A stretch of 64,000 bases of DNA from Gammaproteobacteria bacterium (GTDB taxonomy: Bacteria; Pseudomonadota; Gammaproteobacteria; Burkholderiales; Rhodocyclaceae), in contig JAHJEO010000003.1 of the NCBI GenBank assembly GCA_018825305.1, positions 161,567-225,566 of the forward strand, read 5' to 3'. Shown in pieces: positions 43,037-52,708 of this stretch (its first letter is position 1; each line of letters opens with the position of its first letter). Under the pieces are notes generated by a model, which made no database searches, was not told the origin of the DNA, and saw only the letters and a program-made list of their open reading frames with translations. A program made the position numbers and the translations under genes.

Positions 43037-44908
43037 TCATGCCACCACCACCTCGCGGAACATGCCCGCGTGCATGTGGAACATCAGATGGCAGTGCCAG
43101 GCCCAGCGGCCGACGGCATCAGCGTTGACGAGAAAGCTCAGCCGCTGGGCCGGCTGCACCGGGATGGTGTGGCGACGGGCCTGAAAACCTCCGTCGGCGG
43201 TTTCGAGTTCGCTCCACATGCCGTGCATGTGCATGGGGTGGGTCATCATGGTGTCGTTCTGCAGGATGACGCGCACCCGTTCGCCATGCCTGAAGTGCAC
43301 CGGCGTGCTCTGGCCGAACTCAAGGCCGTCGAACGACCAGGTGTAGCGTTCCATGTTGCCGGTCAGGTGCAGTTCGATTTCCCGCTCGGCCCCGCGTTTG
43401 TCGAGCGGGCCGCCGACGGTGGCGAGGTCGGCCATGGTCAGGACCCTGCGGCCGTTGTCGCGCAGGCCGATGCCCGGGTCGTCGAGCGTGGTGCGCGGCA
43501 TGTCGACACGCATGTCGGTGCTCGGGCCGAACTCGGTGCGGGCATGGCGGACTTTCTGCGATGGCTTGGCAAGGGGGTTGGCCTGCATCATGCCGTGCTG
43601 GCTGTGATCCATCGCCATGGCCTCATGCTTCATGCCCTTCATGTCGTGTTGCATCGGCATCGCCATGGCGCCATGATCCATGCCGGGCATGTCGTGCTGC
43701 ATGTTCATGGTGGAGTGATCCATTCCGGCCATCGCTCCATGCTCCATGCGCCCCATCATGTCGCCCATGGTTAGCCACTCCACCTTGTCGAGTGCTGGCA
43801 CGGGGGCTTCCAAACCGGCGCGCACAGCCAGCGTGCCGCGCGCATAACCGCTGCGATCCATGGATTGCGCGAAGATCGTGTGGGCATCGCCCTGCGGTTC
43901 GACCAGGACGTCGTAGGTCTCCCCCGGACCGAAGCGGAATTCATCCACGCTCACTGGCTCGACATTCACGCCGTCGGACTGCACCACGGTCATCTTCAGG
44001 TCGGGAATGCGCACGTCGTAGAAACTGTTGGCCGCGCCGTTGATGAAGCGCAGGCGGATGCGCTCGCCGGGCCGGAACAGCCCCGTCCAGTTGCCGGCCG
44101 GCGTGGTGCCGTTCATCAGGTAGGTGTAGGTGGCGGCCGACAGGTCGGCAAGATCGGTCGGGTTCATGCGCATTTCGTTCCACATCCTGCGCTTGTCCAG
44201 TGCGGCGGCCATGCCATCCGCCGAGACATCCCGGAAGAAGTCGTCCACCGTGGGCTTGCTGAAGTTGTAATAGTCGCTTTGCACCTTGAGCTTGGCGAAC
44301 ACCCGTTGCGGATCCTCGTCCGTCCAGTCCGACAACTGGACGACGTAGTCGCGGTCGGCGCGGATGCTTTCTCCGTCGCGGGGCGTGACGATGATAGCGC
44401 CGTACATTCCCGTCTGTTCCTGATGCCCGGAATGCGAGTGATACCAGTAGGTGCCGCTCTGTTCGAGGCGGAAGCGGTAGGTGAAGGTCGCACCTGGGGC
44501 AATGCCCGGGAAGCTGATGCCGGGCACGCCATCCATCTGGTAGGGCAGAATGATGCCGTGCCAGTGGATCGAGGTGGCGACCGGCAGCCGATTGGTGACG
44601 CGCAGGGTGACGGTGTCGCCCTCGCGCAGGCGCAAGGTCGGCGCCGGGATCGAGCCGTTGATCGTGGTCGCCACGCGAGCCGTGCCGGTAAAGTTCGCGA
44701 CCGTCTCGGCGATGGTCAACCGGATGTCGGTGCCCGAGAGGACGGGCGCACTCCCGCCGGTAGCCACGGTGGGGGCCGATCCGACATCGAATGCGGCCCG
44801 AACGACGGGCGATATGCCCGCCAGCAGGCCACCCGCCGCCATCCCCTGGACGAAACGGCGGCGTGACGGGTGGCGAGGTTGTCCGGCAAGAACGTCCATC
44901 AAGCGCAT
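43037..44908 (-). CDS. copA: Copper resistance multicopper oxidase A
   Basis: A 623-residue multicopper oxidase (CopA/PcoA). A Tat signal (SRRRFVQGMAAGGLLAG) is visible at the N-terminus. The copper ligands appear as TSIHWHGIILP, GTYWYHSHSG (type 2/3), THPMHMHGMW and AWHCHLMFHMHAGMF (type 1/3). A long Met/His-rich insert around residues 400-460 (MEHGAMAGMDHSTMNMQHDM) binds extra Cu(I). It oxidises Cu(I) in the periplasm. The start at 44908 has AAGGAGAG upstream; the longer ORF start lacks a Tat context. Confidence 0.96.
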   Translation of the reverse strand: MRLMDVLAGQPRHPSRRRFVQGMAAGGLLAGISPVVRAAFDVGSAPTVATGGSAPVLSGTDIRLTIAETVANFTGTARVATTINGSIPAPTLRLREGDTVTLRVTNRLPVATSIHWHGIILPYQMDGVPGISFPGIAPGATFTYRFRLEQSGTYWYHSHSGHQEQTGMYGAIIVTPRDGESIRADRDYVVQLSDWTDEDPQRVFAKLKVQSDYYNFSKPTVDDFFRDVSADGMAAALDKRRMWNEMRMNPTDLADLSAATYTYLMNGTTPAGNWTGLFRPGERIRLRFINGAANSFYDVRIPDLKMTVVQSDGVNVEPVSVDEFRFGPGETYDVLVEPQGDAHTIFAQSMDRSGYARGTLAVRAGLEAPVPALDKVEWLTMGDMMGRMEHGAMAGMDHSTMNMQHDMPGMDHGAMAMPMQHDMKGMKHEAMAMDHSQHGMMQANPLAKPSQKVRHARTEFGPSTDMRVDMPRTTLDDPGIGLRDNGRRVLTMADLATVGGPLDKRGAEREIELHLTGNMERYTWSFDGLEFGQSTPVHFRHGERVRVILQNDTMMTHPMHMHGMWSELETADGGFQARRHTIPVQPAQRLSFLVNADAVGRWAWHCHLMFHMHAGMFREVVVA

Positions 44909-44921
44909 CCGGCTCTCCTTA

Positions 44922-45356
44922 TCAATGCCGCGCATACGTCGTGGTGATCCCGTCGGCGCGTACCAGATGAACCTCGTAAGGCAGCCGGCGCGGATCGTCC
45001 ATGCCGGGGGCACTTTGCGGCATGCCGGGAGAGACCAGACCCCTGGCGCGGGGCTTCTCGGCCAGCAGACGCTTCACGTCGGCGGCCGGAACATGGCCCT
45101 CGACCAGATAGCCGCCGACCTCGGCGGTATGGCACGAACCCATGGCCAGCGGCACGCCAAGCCGCGCCTTGTGCGCGGCGACGTCGTTCGTGTCGTGCGT
45201 GACGACATCGAAACCGCTGGCCTTCATGTGCTCGACCCATTTGCCGCAGCAGCCGCAGGTCGGGCTCTTGTACACTTGGATGGTGGGTTGCGCGGCAGCC
45301 CAGGCGGCCGGGGCCAGCAGGGAAAGGAACGCGGCGATTCGGATGGCGGGTTTCAT
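44922..45356 (-). CDS. DUF411 periplasmic metal-binding protein
   Basis: A 144-residue exported protein (signal peptide to about AAAQP) with the DUF411 hallmark VYKSPTCGCCGKWVEHMKASGF (CxCC), then GSCHTAEVGGYLVEGHVPAADVKRLL. The family is associated with copper and CopG-type proteins (CopG) in resistance operons. It leads the minus-strand copper operon, opposite the CusRS-type pair, with a probable CopR box between. Confidence 0.9.
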   Translation of the reverse strand: MKPAIRIAAFLSLLAPAAWAAAQPTIQVYKSPTCGCCGKWVEHMKASGFDVVTHDTNDVAAHKARLGVPLAMGSCHTAEVGGYLVEGHVPAADVKRLLAEKPRARGLVSPGMPQSAPGMDDPRRLPYEVHLVRADGITTTYARH

Positions 45357-45425
45357 GCGGGGCTCCTGTGCTCGATTGACCGGTGTAGTCTGATCGTCCG
45401 GTACCGACACCAAGCTGACCGGCGG

Positions 45426-45441
45426 ATTACATTCCTGTCAT
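45426..45441. promoter_or_regulatory. CopR/CusR-type box
   Basis: ATTACA-TTCC-TGTCAT is a near-perfect inverted repeat resembling the cop/cus box bound by CopR/CusR regulators. It sits between the divergent copper operon and the regulator genes and could control both. Confidence 0.6.
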
Positions 45442-45534
45442 CTTCTCGCGACGAAGCCGTGGTCCGGTTACAGTGGCCCCGATGCCTGTGGGTGGTTCGG
45501 TTCGACGGGTGCGCCGCTGGCACTGGAGGAATAC

Positions 45535-46215
45535 GTGAAGATTCTTGTTGTCGAAGACGAGGCAAAGACTGGGAACTATCTGAAGCAGGGGCTGAGCGAG
45601 GCCGGCTTCGTCGTCGACCTGGCGCGGGAAGGCTTCGACGGGATGCATCTCGCGCTGACCGACAGCTACGATCTGGCGATCCTCGACGTCATGCTGCCCG
45701 GCATCGATGGCTGGCAGGTGCTGCAGGGCATCCGCGGCGCTGGCAAGGAGATGCCTGTCCTTTTCCTGACGGCGCGTGATCATGTCGATGATCGGGTCAA
45801 GGGCCTGGAGATGGGGGCCGACGACTATCTGGTCAAGCCTTTCGCCTTTTCCGAGCTGCTCGCCAGGGTGCGCACGCTGCTGCGCCGCGGCGGCAAAGCC
45901 AAGGAATCCGATGTGCTGCGCGCGGCGGACCTCGAACTCGACCTGATGCGGCGCAGGGTGACGCGCGGCGAGCGGAAGATCGACTTGACCGCGAAGGAGT
46001 TCCTGTTGCTCGAACTGCTCTTGCGGCGCCAGGGCGAAGTTCTGCCGCGCTCGCTGATCGCCTCCCAGGTCTGGGACATGAATTTCGACAGCGACACCAA
46101 TGTCATCGAGGTCGCAGTGCGCCGGCTGCGCGCCAAGATCGATGACGGCTTCGAGCAGAAGTTGATCCGCACCGTCCGCGGCATGGGCTATGTACTCGAC
46201 ACGGACGCGCAATGA
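45535..46215 (+). CDS. Copper-responsive response regulator (CopR/CusR-like)
   Basis: A 226-residue OmpR-type regulator. Receiver features are [16 protein letters not shown], the phospho-acceptor in AILDVMLPG and VKPFAF. The C-terminal winged helix has [49 protein letters not shown], the form seen in CusR/CopR/IrlR. It is encoded with its kinase (ATGA overlap) and divergent from copA-copB, so copper induction of that operon is likely. Confidence 0.95.
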   Translation: MKILVVEDEAKTGNYLKQGLSEAGFVVDLAREGFDGMHLALTDSYDLAILDVMLPGIDGWQVLQGIRGAGKEMPVLFLTARDHVDDRVKGLEMGADDYLVKPFAFSELLARVRTLLRRGGKAKESDVLRAADLELDLMRRRVTRGERKIDLTAKEFLLLELLLRRQGEVLPRSLIASQVWDMNFDSDTNVIEVAVRRLRAKIDDGFEQKLIRTVRGMGYVLDTDAQ

Positions 46216-47585
46216 ACATCCGTTCCCTGTCGATCACCCTGCGACTGACCCTGTTCTTTTCCATTCTTTCGACCGGCGTCCTGCTAGTCCTCGGGCTGTT
46301 GGTCGGACATGCCGTGGAACGGCATTTTGTCGAGCAGGACATGGAGCTGCTTCAGGGCAAGACGCTATTGGTCGGCAATCTGCTGCGACATGTGACGCAG
46401 CTCGCTGACCTGGACGAACTTCCGCGCCAGCTGGAAGATTCTCTGGTCGGCCACCACGAACTGGCCGTCCGGGTCGCTGGCCGGAACGGACAGCGCGTTT
46501 TCGCAACGCATGCCATGGATTTCCCCGCCACCTTGCTCGACGCTGCCACGGCAGATGGCCAGCCGCGCGTCTGGTTGCAGGCCGGGCATCCCTGGCGCGG
46601 CATTGCCAGCCTGCAAGCGACGGGCATTGCCGGCCAGCCGCCCCTGCTCGTGGCCGTCGGCGTCGGCATTGCACACCACGCGAGCTTCATGGCTTCCTTC
46701 CGCCGCACGCTCTGGCTGCTGATCGTCGCCGCGGCGACGCTATCGGGTTTTCTCGGCTGGGTCGCCGTGCGCCGCGGGCTGGCTCCATTGCGCGAGATTC
46801 GGGCCGGCGCGGCTCGGGTGACTGCCAGCCACCTCGACTACCGCATCGATGTGCACGCCGTACCTGTCGAGCTGGCCACCTTGGCCGAGAGCCTGAACGC
46901 CATGCTGGCCCGGCTTGAGGCATCGTTCAATCAGCTGAAGGAGTTTTCGTCGGACATCGCGCACGAACTGCGGACACCGATCAGCAACCTGATGACTGAA
47001 ACGCAAGTCGCCCTGACGCGGGTGCGCAGCACGGACGAATACCGCGAGACCCTGGCGTCGAACCTGGAGGAGTTTGAGCGCCTGGCCCGCATGATCTCCG
47101 ACATGCTGTTCCTGGCACAGGCCGACCATGGATTGATTGTTCCCAAGGGGGAATCCGTGGATCTTGCCGAGCAGGTCGCTGAGCTGTGCGACTTCTTCGA
47201 TGCGCTCGCAGAAGAAAAGCAACTGCATCTTTCGTCGTCCGGCACGGCACAGGTCACGGGCGACCGGCTGATGCTCAGGCGAGCGCTCGCCAATGTGCTG
47301 GCGAACGCCATTCGCCATACGCCTGCCGGCGGCAATATCCGGGTGCGCATCAAGACATCCGCGGGCGTCAGCGTGGAAATCGAGAATGACGGCGAGCCGA
47401 TTCCGGATGGACATCTGCCCCGCCTCTTTGATCGCTTCTATCGCGCCGATCCGTCACGTCACAACATGGGAGAGGGTGCGGGGCTAGGATTGGCGATAAC
47501 CCGATCCATCCTCCGCGCGCATGGCGGCGATATCAATGTACGTTCAGGTGCGGGGAGTGTCTGCTTTGAGCTCAGATTCTCGTGA
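46212..47585 (+). CDS. Heavy-metal sensor histidine kinase (CusS/CopS-like)
   Basis: A 457-residue kinase with two transmembrane helices (about residues 14-36 and 166-188) around a periplasmic sensor domain, then HAMP, the H-box [23 protein letters not shown], the N-box [19 protein letters not shown], and [13 protein letters not shown]. The pattern [11 protein letters not shown] is typical of the heavy-metal sensor kinase subfamily (CusS). It should sense periplasmic Cu(I)/Ag(I) and phosphorylate the regulator encoded just upstream. Confidence 0.95.
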   Translation: MNIRSLSITLRLTLFFSILSTGVLLVLGLLVGHAVERHFVEQDMELLQGKTLLVGNLLRHVTQLADLDELPRQLEDSLVGHHELAVRVAGRNGQRVFATHAMDFPATLLDAATADGQPRVWLQAGHPWRGIASLQATGIAGQPPLLVAVGVGIAHHASFMASFRRTLWLLIVAAATLSGFLGWVAVRRGLAPLREIRAGAARVTASHLDYRIDVHAVPVELATLAESLNAMLARLEASFNQLKEFSSDIAHELRTPISNLMTETQVALTRVRSTDEYRETLASNLEEFERLARMISDMLFLAQADHGLIVPKGESVDLAEQVAELCDFFDALAEEKQLHLSSSGTAQVTGDRLMLRRALANVLANAIRHTPAGGNIRVRIKTSAGVSVEIENDGEPIPDGHLPRLFDRFYRADPSRHNMGEGAGLGLAITRSILRAHGGDINVRSGAGSVCFELRFS

Positions 47586-47817
47586 TGGTGGGATAGGCGC
47601 AGTCCAGAACCTTGCATTGCCGCATCGGGGCGATGATCGCATTGCGCCGAGGTCAGGTGTGCGGCAGAAATCCGTCAGGTGCTTTTCAGATGTCATCAAG
47701 CCACTCAGGGGCGGGATCCGACTGTTATGGGATGTGCCAATGCGGGTGGCGGGTTTGCGGACATTTTCATTGGCGGTTTTCAACAGAATATGCAATCGTG
47801 CCAGAATTTGGCTGATC

Positions 47818-48258
47818 ATGCGCCTCTGGTCGTTGCATCCTCGCTATCTCGATCCCCAGGGCCTCGTCGCTTTGTGGCGCGAGGCGTTGCTGGCTCAGGC
47901 GGTGCTGCGCGGCGAGACGCGCGGCTATCGCTCGCATCCGCAGCTGCAGCGGTTCCGTGAACAGCCTTCGCCAATCGAGGCGATCAGCGCCTACCTTGCT
48001 GCCGTGCATGCCGAGGCAACGCTTCGCGGTTACTCGTTCGACCGGAGCAAGTTCGAGGCGCCATCGGCCGGGCCGGTTGCCGCGATACCGGTCACGATCG
48101 GACAGATCGAATACGAGTGGCAGCACCTGATGTCAAAGCTGGCGCTCCGCAATCCCGAACTGCGGTTGGCCTGGAATGGCGTTGCCTCGCCCGACGGCCA
48201 TCCGCTGTTTCGCCTGGTGCCGGGTGATGTCGCCCCGTGGGAGCGCAAGCCGCAGTAG
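47818..48258 (+). CDS. Pyrimidine dimer DNA glycosylase (T4 endonuclease V-like)
   Basis: A 146-residue protein of the Pyr_excise/DUF-type family related to T4 endonuclease V. MRLWSLHPRYLDPQGLVALWREALLAQAVLRGETRGYRSHPQLQRFR is the family's N-terminal pattern, and EYEWQHLMSKLALRNP follows in the C-terminal half. Such enzymes remove cyclobutane pyrimidine dimers. I chose the ATG at 47818 because the family begins exactly with MRLWSLHP. The 232 bp upstream (47586-47817) shows no convincing gene. Confidence 0.82.
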   Translation: MRLWSLHPRYLDPQGLVALWREALLAQAVLRGETRGYRSHPQLQRFREQPSPIEAISAYLAAVHAEATLRGYSFDRSKFEAPSAGPVAAIPVTIGQIEYEWQHLMSKLALRNPELRLAWNGVASPDGHPLFRLVPGDVAPWERKPQ

Positions 48259-48359
48259 AAATGCCCGACACCCCAGGCTGACTCCTGCTGGCCGCTTGCG
48301 GAGCGGCGGGATTGATCTGCCTCATGCGCCGGCTGCCGCCGGCCACGTAAAATTGGCGC

Positions 48360-49634
48360 ATGTTGCCAATTCGTTACTGGCTTAATCGGGCCGCGCCCAC
48401 GGCGCCCGCCCTTGTCATGCCCGATGGCGCCGCGATGTCCTTCGGCGCGGTTGCCGACATGGCGGGACGCGACGGCCTGCAGGTGCTCGAAGGCGATGCC
48501 GCAACGCTGGCGCGCGGCATCGTGGCGTGTGCGCTGGGCGGCGGCACGGCGTTTCCGCTGCCGCCGGGGATGGATCCGCTGCATCGCGCGGAACTCGTCA
48601 GGCTGGCCGCTGAAGCGGCGGCGCCGGCCCTTGCGCTGATCATCGCCACCAGTGGTTCGCAGGGGGCGCCGAAGGGCGTGCGCCTGGCGTGGCGCGCGGT
48701 GGCCGCAGCCAGCCGCATGAGCGCCCGCGCGCTCGACCTGCGGGCCGGCGATGCCTGGCTGGCCGGCCTGCCGCTCTACCATGTCGGCGGCGCGATGATC
48801 CTCTATCGCTGCCTGCGTGCCGGCGCGACGGCCGTCGTGCATGATGGCTTCGATGCCGCGGCGGTGGGGCGCGATCTGGCGCGCCGCCGCATCACCCACC
48901 TGTCGCTGGTGCCGCCGATGCTGTCGCGCCTGCTCGATGCCGGCGTGCCGCCAGCGCCGAGTTTGCGCTGCGTGCTGGTCGGTGGCGCGGCACTGCCGCT
49001 GCCGCTGTTTCGCCGTGCCGCCGCCGCGGGCTGGCCGGTGTGCCCGACCTACGGCATGACCGAGAGCTGCGCCCAGGCAACGGTGCTGTGGCGGCCGCAC
49101 GCCGATGCCTGGCAGGAAGGCGACGTCGGCCCGCCGCTGCCCGGGGTGTGCGTGGCAGCGGCCGACGGCGTGCTGCGCATCGCCACGCCGGCGCGGATGT
49201 CCGGTTACCTCGGGCAGGCCGGCGCCGTGCCGGAATGGCTGGCGACCAGCGACATGGGTCATGTCGATGCGGCGGGGCATGTCCATGTCAGCGGGCGGGC
49301 CGACGACATGCTGGTTTCGGCCGGCGTCAACGTGCATCCACTCGAGGTGGAATCGCGCCTGGCGGTTTGTCCCGGCGTGCGCGAAGCGGGCGTGAGCGGC
49401 CTGGTCGACCCGCTCTGGGGCGACGTGATCGCCGCCGCTTATGAAGGAGAGATCGGCGAGGCGGAGCTCGAAGACTGGTGCCGTGCTCACCTGCCGGCGG
49501 CGCGGCGTCCGCGCCGCTTCCGGCGCGTCGATGCGCTGCCGCGCACAGCCAGCGGCAAGCTTGACCGCCGGGCGCTGCCCGTGGTCTGGGGTGCCGCCAC
49601 TTCATCGCCGGCGGCGCAGGGGGCGGGCGCATGA
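48360..49634 (+). CDS. menE: o-Succinylbenzoate-CoA ligase
   Basis: A 424-residue acyl-adenylate enzyme, somewhat shorter than the usual MenE. The P-loop-like motif IIATSGSQGAPKGVRL, TYGMTESCAQ, TSDMGHVDAAGHVHVSGRADDMLVSAGVNVHP (A8 hinge) and the C-terminal Lys in PRTASGKLDRRAL are all present, so it should be active. It makes OSB-CoA, the substrate of MenB. A diverged copy of the 24-bp repeat is in the coding sequence (VPPAPSL). The stop overlaps menF (ATGA). Confidence 0.88.
   Translation: MLPIRYWLNRAAPTAPALVMPDGAAMSFGAVADMAGRDGLQVLEGDAATLARGIVACALGGGTAFPLPPGMDPLHRAELVRLAAEAAAPALALIIATSGSQGAPKGVRLAWRAVAAASRMSARALDLRAGDAWLAGLPLYHVGGAMILYRCLRAGATAVVHDGFDAAAVGRDLARRRITHLSLVPPMLSRLLDAGVPPAPSLRCVLVGGAALPLPLFRRAAAAGWPVCPTYGMTESCAQATVLWRPHADAWQEGDVGPPLPGVCVAAADGVLRIATPARMSGYLGQAGAVPEWLATSDMGHVDAAGHVHVSGRADDMLVSAGVNVHPLEVESRLAVCPGVREAGVSGLVDPLWGDVIAAAYEGEIGEAELEDWCRAHLPAARRPRRFRRVDALPRTASGKLDRRALPVVWGAATSSPAAQGAGA
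48942..48965 (+). repeat. 24-bp dispersed repeat, copy 9 (diverged, inside menE)
   Basis: GGCGTGC then CGCCAGCGCCGAGTTTG. It is in the same reading frame as copy 2. Confidence 0.6.
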
Positions 49635-51001
49635 ACGGGCAGCCGATAGACTGGGGTGGAGTTGGCCGACAACTGGCCCGGCTTGCGGACGTCGCGCGGC
49701 CGGCACGGCTGCTGAGCGTTACGCTCCCCCTGCCGTTTCTGCCGGACGTCGATGTGCCCGGTATGGGCGACTGGTTCGTGTGGCGGCGGCCGGACCGCCA
49801 GCAACGCCTGTGCGGCATCGGCAAGGCGTTTACCGTGACGACCGCCGGTGCCGGGCGCTTCGCCGTGCTGCATGCGGCCCATGGCGGTTTGCTCGCCGAC
49901 TGGCGCCACGCGCAGGCCGGGGCGGTACCGCCGCCGCTGGCCTGCCTCGGTTTTGCCTTCGCGCCGCGCGGCGGCGGGCCGCTGCCCAATGCCGCCCTGT
50001 GGGTGCCCGAACTGCTGCTGCGCGAGGAGCACGGCTCTGCCTGGGCGACATTCTCGTGCGCGGCGAGCGACGTCGATGCCGCTCCGGCGCGCTGGCAGGC
50101 CTTGTGGCAATCCCTCGCTGCGGCCCCGGCGGTTGATGCCATGCCGCGTCTCGAACCCTGCCGCCATCCGCTGGCCGAGCGCGCCTTCCTGGCGCGCGGC
50201 CGCGCCGCCGTGCGCGCGATCGACTCCGGTGCGCTCGATAAACTGGTATTGACGCGATCGATCCGGCTGCGCGGCGAGAAGCCCCTTGCCGTGGCACCGA
50301 TACTCGATGCGCTGGCCGCGCAGCATGCCAACTGCGCCACCTTCGGCGTCGGGCGCGCCGGGCGGGCCTTCATCGGTGCCTCGCCGGAAACCCTGCTGCG
50401 ACTCGACGGCGCGCGCGTCGAGGTGGATGCGCTGGCCGGCACCGCCTGGCGGGCCGACGCGATCGCGGCCCCCGGCACGGCATCGCCGCTCTCGCTGGGT
50501 GCCGACAAGAACCGCCGCGAGCACGACTTCGTGGCGCGGGCCGTGGCCCAGGCGCTGGCGGCACAGTGTCACGATGTGGCGGTGCCCGCCGCTCCCGAGG
50601 TGCTGCAGCTCGATGCGCTCGAACACCTGCGCCGCCGCGTGGTCGCGACGCGGCGCGCCGACGTCTCGGCGCTTGACCTCATCGCCCGCCTGCACCCGAC
50701 GCCGGCGGTGGGCGGCACGCCATCCGCCGCGACACTCGACTGGCTCGCGCATCACGGCGACCGGCGCGGCGCCTGGTATACCGGCGGCATCGGCTGGCTC
50801 GATGCCGCCGGCAACGCCGAGGTGGCGGTGGCCCTGCGCTGCGGCCTGCTTTATGGGCGCGAGGCGACGCTGTTCGCCGGCGCCGGCTTCGTCGCCGGTT
50901 CCGATCCGGCGCAGGAACTGGCGGAAACCGAAGCGAAGTTTTCCGTCATGCGCGCGGCGCTGGCGGCTGGCGCCGTGTCAACGCGGCAACAGGCGGCATG
51001 A
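49631..51001 (+). CDS. menF: Isochorismate synthase
   Basis: A 456-residue chorismate-binding enzyme. The N-terminal half is variable. The C-terminal catalytic half has AIDSGALDKLVLTRSIRL, FIGASPETLLRLDGARVEVDALAGTAWR, HDFVARAVAQAL, LHPTPAVGGTP and AWYTGGIGWLDAAGNAEVAVALRCGLL, the signature set of MenF/EntC. It converts chorismate to isochorismate, the first committed step to menaquinone. It sits between menE and menD with 4-bp overlaps on both sides. Confidence 0.92.
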   Translation: MNGQPIDWGGVGRQLARLADVARPARLLSVTLPLPFLPDVDVPGMGDWFVWRRPDRQQRLCGIGKAFTVTTAGAGRFAVLHAAHGGLLADWRHAQAGAVPPPLACLGFAFAPRGGGPLPNAALWVPELLLREEHGSAWATFSCAASDVDAAPARWQALWQSLAAAPAVDAMPRLEPCRHPLAERAFLARGRAAVRAIDSGALDKLVLTRSIRLRGEKPLAVAPILDALAAQHANCATFGVGRAGRAFIGASPETLLRLDGARVEVDALAGTAWRADAIAAPGTASPLSLGADKNRREHDFVARAVAQALAAQCHDVAVPAAPEVLQLDALEHLRRRVVATRRADVSALDLIARLHPTPAVGGTPSAATLDWLAHHGDRRGAWYTGGIGWLDAAGNAEVAVALRCGLLYGREATLFAGAGFVAGSDPAQELAETEAKFSVMRAALAAGAVSTRQQAA

Positions 51002-52689
51002 ACACGGGCGAACTCAATCTGTCCTGGGCCGATGCCTTTATCGCCGCGCTGGCGGCGGCCGGGCTGCACCGTGTCGTGCTGGCACCGGGCGCGCGTTCCG
51101 CACCGCTGGCGCTGGCCTGTCTGCGCCGGCCCGAGCTGAGCTGCGAGGTGATGACCGACGAGCGCGCCGCCGGCTATTTCGCACTCGGGCTGGCCAAGGC
51201 CGAGTGCGTGCCGGCGGCGGTGCTGTGCACCTCGGGCACGGCCGCCGCGAACCTGTTGCCGGCGGTGATGGAGGCCAATCTCGCCGGCGTGCCCTTGCTG
51301 GTGCTCACCGCGGACCGGCCACCCGAAGCGCACGGCTGGGGCGCCAACCAGACCGCCGACCAGTTGCGCCTCTACGGCAGCCAGGTGCGGGCCTTCCATG
51401 CCGTGAGCGTGCCCGATGCCGCGGTCGATCAGGCCTATTTGCGGACGCTGGCGGCTCGTCTGGTCGAGGAATGCCAAGGGCCGCTGCCGGGGCCGGTGCA
51501 TGCCAACCTGCCATTTCGCGAGCCGCTGCTGCCGGACCACATTCCGCCGCCGCCACCCCTGCCGCGGCCACCGATTCGTACAGAAACGCGAGCCGGCTGC
51601 GACGATGTCACGGAACTGGCGGCCATGCTGACGGGGCGGCCAGGCGTGATCGTCTGCGGCGAAATGCCGGGTACCGGCGCGCAGGCGTTCGCAGCCGCAG
51701 TGACAGCGCTGGCGGCGGTACTCGATGCGCCCATCCTCGCCGAGCCGCTTTCCGGGCTGCGTCATGGCGCGCACGACCGCTCGCGCGTGCTGGCCCATCA
51801 GGCGCTGTTCCTGCGCCAGGAATCACTGCCGCAGCCGGAGTGGGTGCTGCGCTTCGGCGCCTTTCCGGTTTCGCGCGTCGTCCAGCGCTGGCTTGGCAAA
51901 CTGGGTGCGGCCCGCCATGTGCTGGTCGCGCCACCTGGCCGCTGGCCCGATCCACTCTGGCACACCGATCAATGGGTGCGCGCCGAACCGGCGGCTTTCA
52001 TCGCCGCCTTGTCGCCGCACGTTTCTGCCGCTCCCGCCGCATGGCGCGCCGCCTGGTCGCGCGCCGAAACCGACGCGGCCGGCCATGCCGCGCGGACGTG
52101 CGCGCAGGACCCGTGGTTCGAGGGCACGGTGGCGCGCTGCCTGCTGGCGGCGCTGCCAGTGGGCGGCAATTGCTTCGTCGGTAATTCACTGGCGATTCGC
52201 GCGGTCGATGCCTTCGGTGGAACGTCGGCGCGCAGCCTCACGCTACACGGCAATCGCGGCGCTTCCGGCATCGATGGCAATGTGGCCACGGCCGCCGGCA
52301 TCGCGGTGGCGAGCGACGCTGCGCTGGCGGTCCTGATCGGCGACCAGGCTGCGCTGCACGACTGCGGCGGCTTCACGGCGTTGGCCGGACGGGACGTGGT
52401 GGTGGTGGTGATGGACAATGGCGGCGGCGGCATTTTCGACCACCTGCCGTTCGCCAAGTCGGTACCCGACACCCTGTTGCGACGCGGCTGGACCGCGCCG
52501 CCGCAGGTTGATTTCGCGGCGCTGGCCGCCACCTTCAACCTGCGCCATGCCGAGGCGGACGATGCCGCGGGACTGGATCGGGCGCTGGTGCAGGCGTTCG
52601 CGGCAGGCGGCCCCTGGCTGTTGCGGGCACGGATCGACCGCAGGGCAAGCCAGGCCCGTTTTGACATGCGTCAAATACGTGGCGGGTAG
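50998..52689 (+). CDS. menD: SEPHCHC synthase
   Basis: A 563-residue thiamine-diphosphate enzyme. It shows APGARSAPLALAC, the catalytic Glu region near EVMTDERAAGYFALGLAKA, TSGTAAANLLPAVMEA, TADRPPEAHGWGANQTADQ (characteristic of MenD), and the ThDP-binding motif around LIGDQAALHDCGGF...VVVVMDNGGGGIFDHLP. It couples isochorismate with 2-oxoglutarate. It is the last gene of the second men block. menH and menI are not in this window. Confidence 0.95.
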   Translation: MNTGELNLSWADAFIAALAAAGLHRVVLAPGARSAPLALACLRRPELSCEVMTDERAAGYFALGLAKAECVPAAVLCTSGTAAANLLPAVMEANLAGVPLLVLTADRPPEAHGWGANQTADQLRLYGSQVRAFHAVSVPDAAVDQAYLRTLAARLVEECQGPLPGPVHANLPFREPLLPDHIPPPPPLPRPPIRTETRAGCDDVTELAAMLTGRPGVIVCGEMPGTGAQAFAAAVTALAAVLDAPILAEPLSGLRHGAHDRSRVLAHQALFLRQESLPQPEWVLRFGAFPVSRVVQRWLGKLGAARHVLVAPPGRWPDPLWHTDQWVRAEPAAFIAALSPHVSAAPAAWRAAWSRAETDAAGHAARTCAQDPWFEGTVARCLLAALPVGGNCFVGNSLAIRAVDAFGGTSARSLTLHGNRGASGIDGNVATAAGIAVASDAALAVLIGDQAALHDCGGFTALAGRDVVVVVMDNGGGGIFDHLPFAKSVPDTLLRRGWTAPPQVDFAALAATFNLRHAEADDAAGLDRALVQAFAAGGPWLLRARIDRRASQARFDMRQIRGG

Positions 52690-52708
52690 CGACAGGTCTA
52701 ATCGAGCC

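Noticed and set aside
47544..47819. 91-codon minus-strand and 67-codon plus-strand open frames in the gap before the pyrimidine-dimer glycosylase gene
   Set aside because: Neither has a good ribosome-binding site, and both look like chance frames with scattered Cys and Arg. I treat the gap as non-coding.
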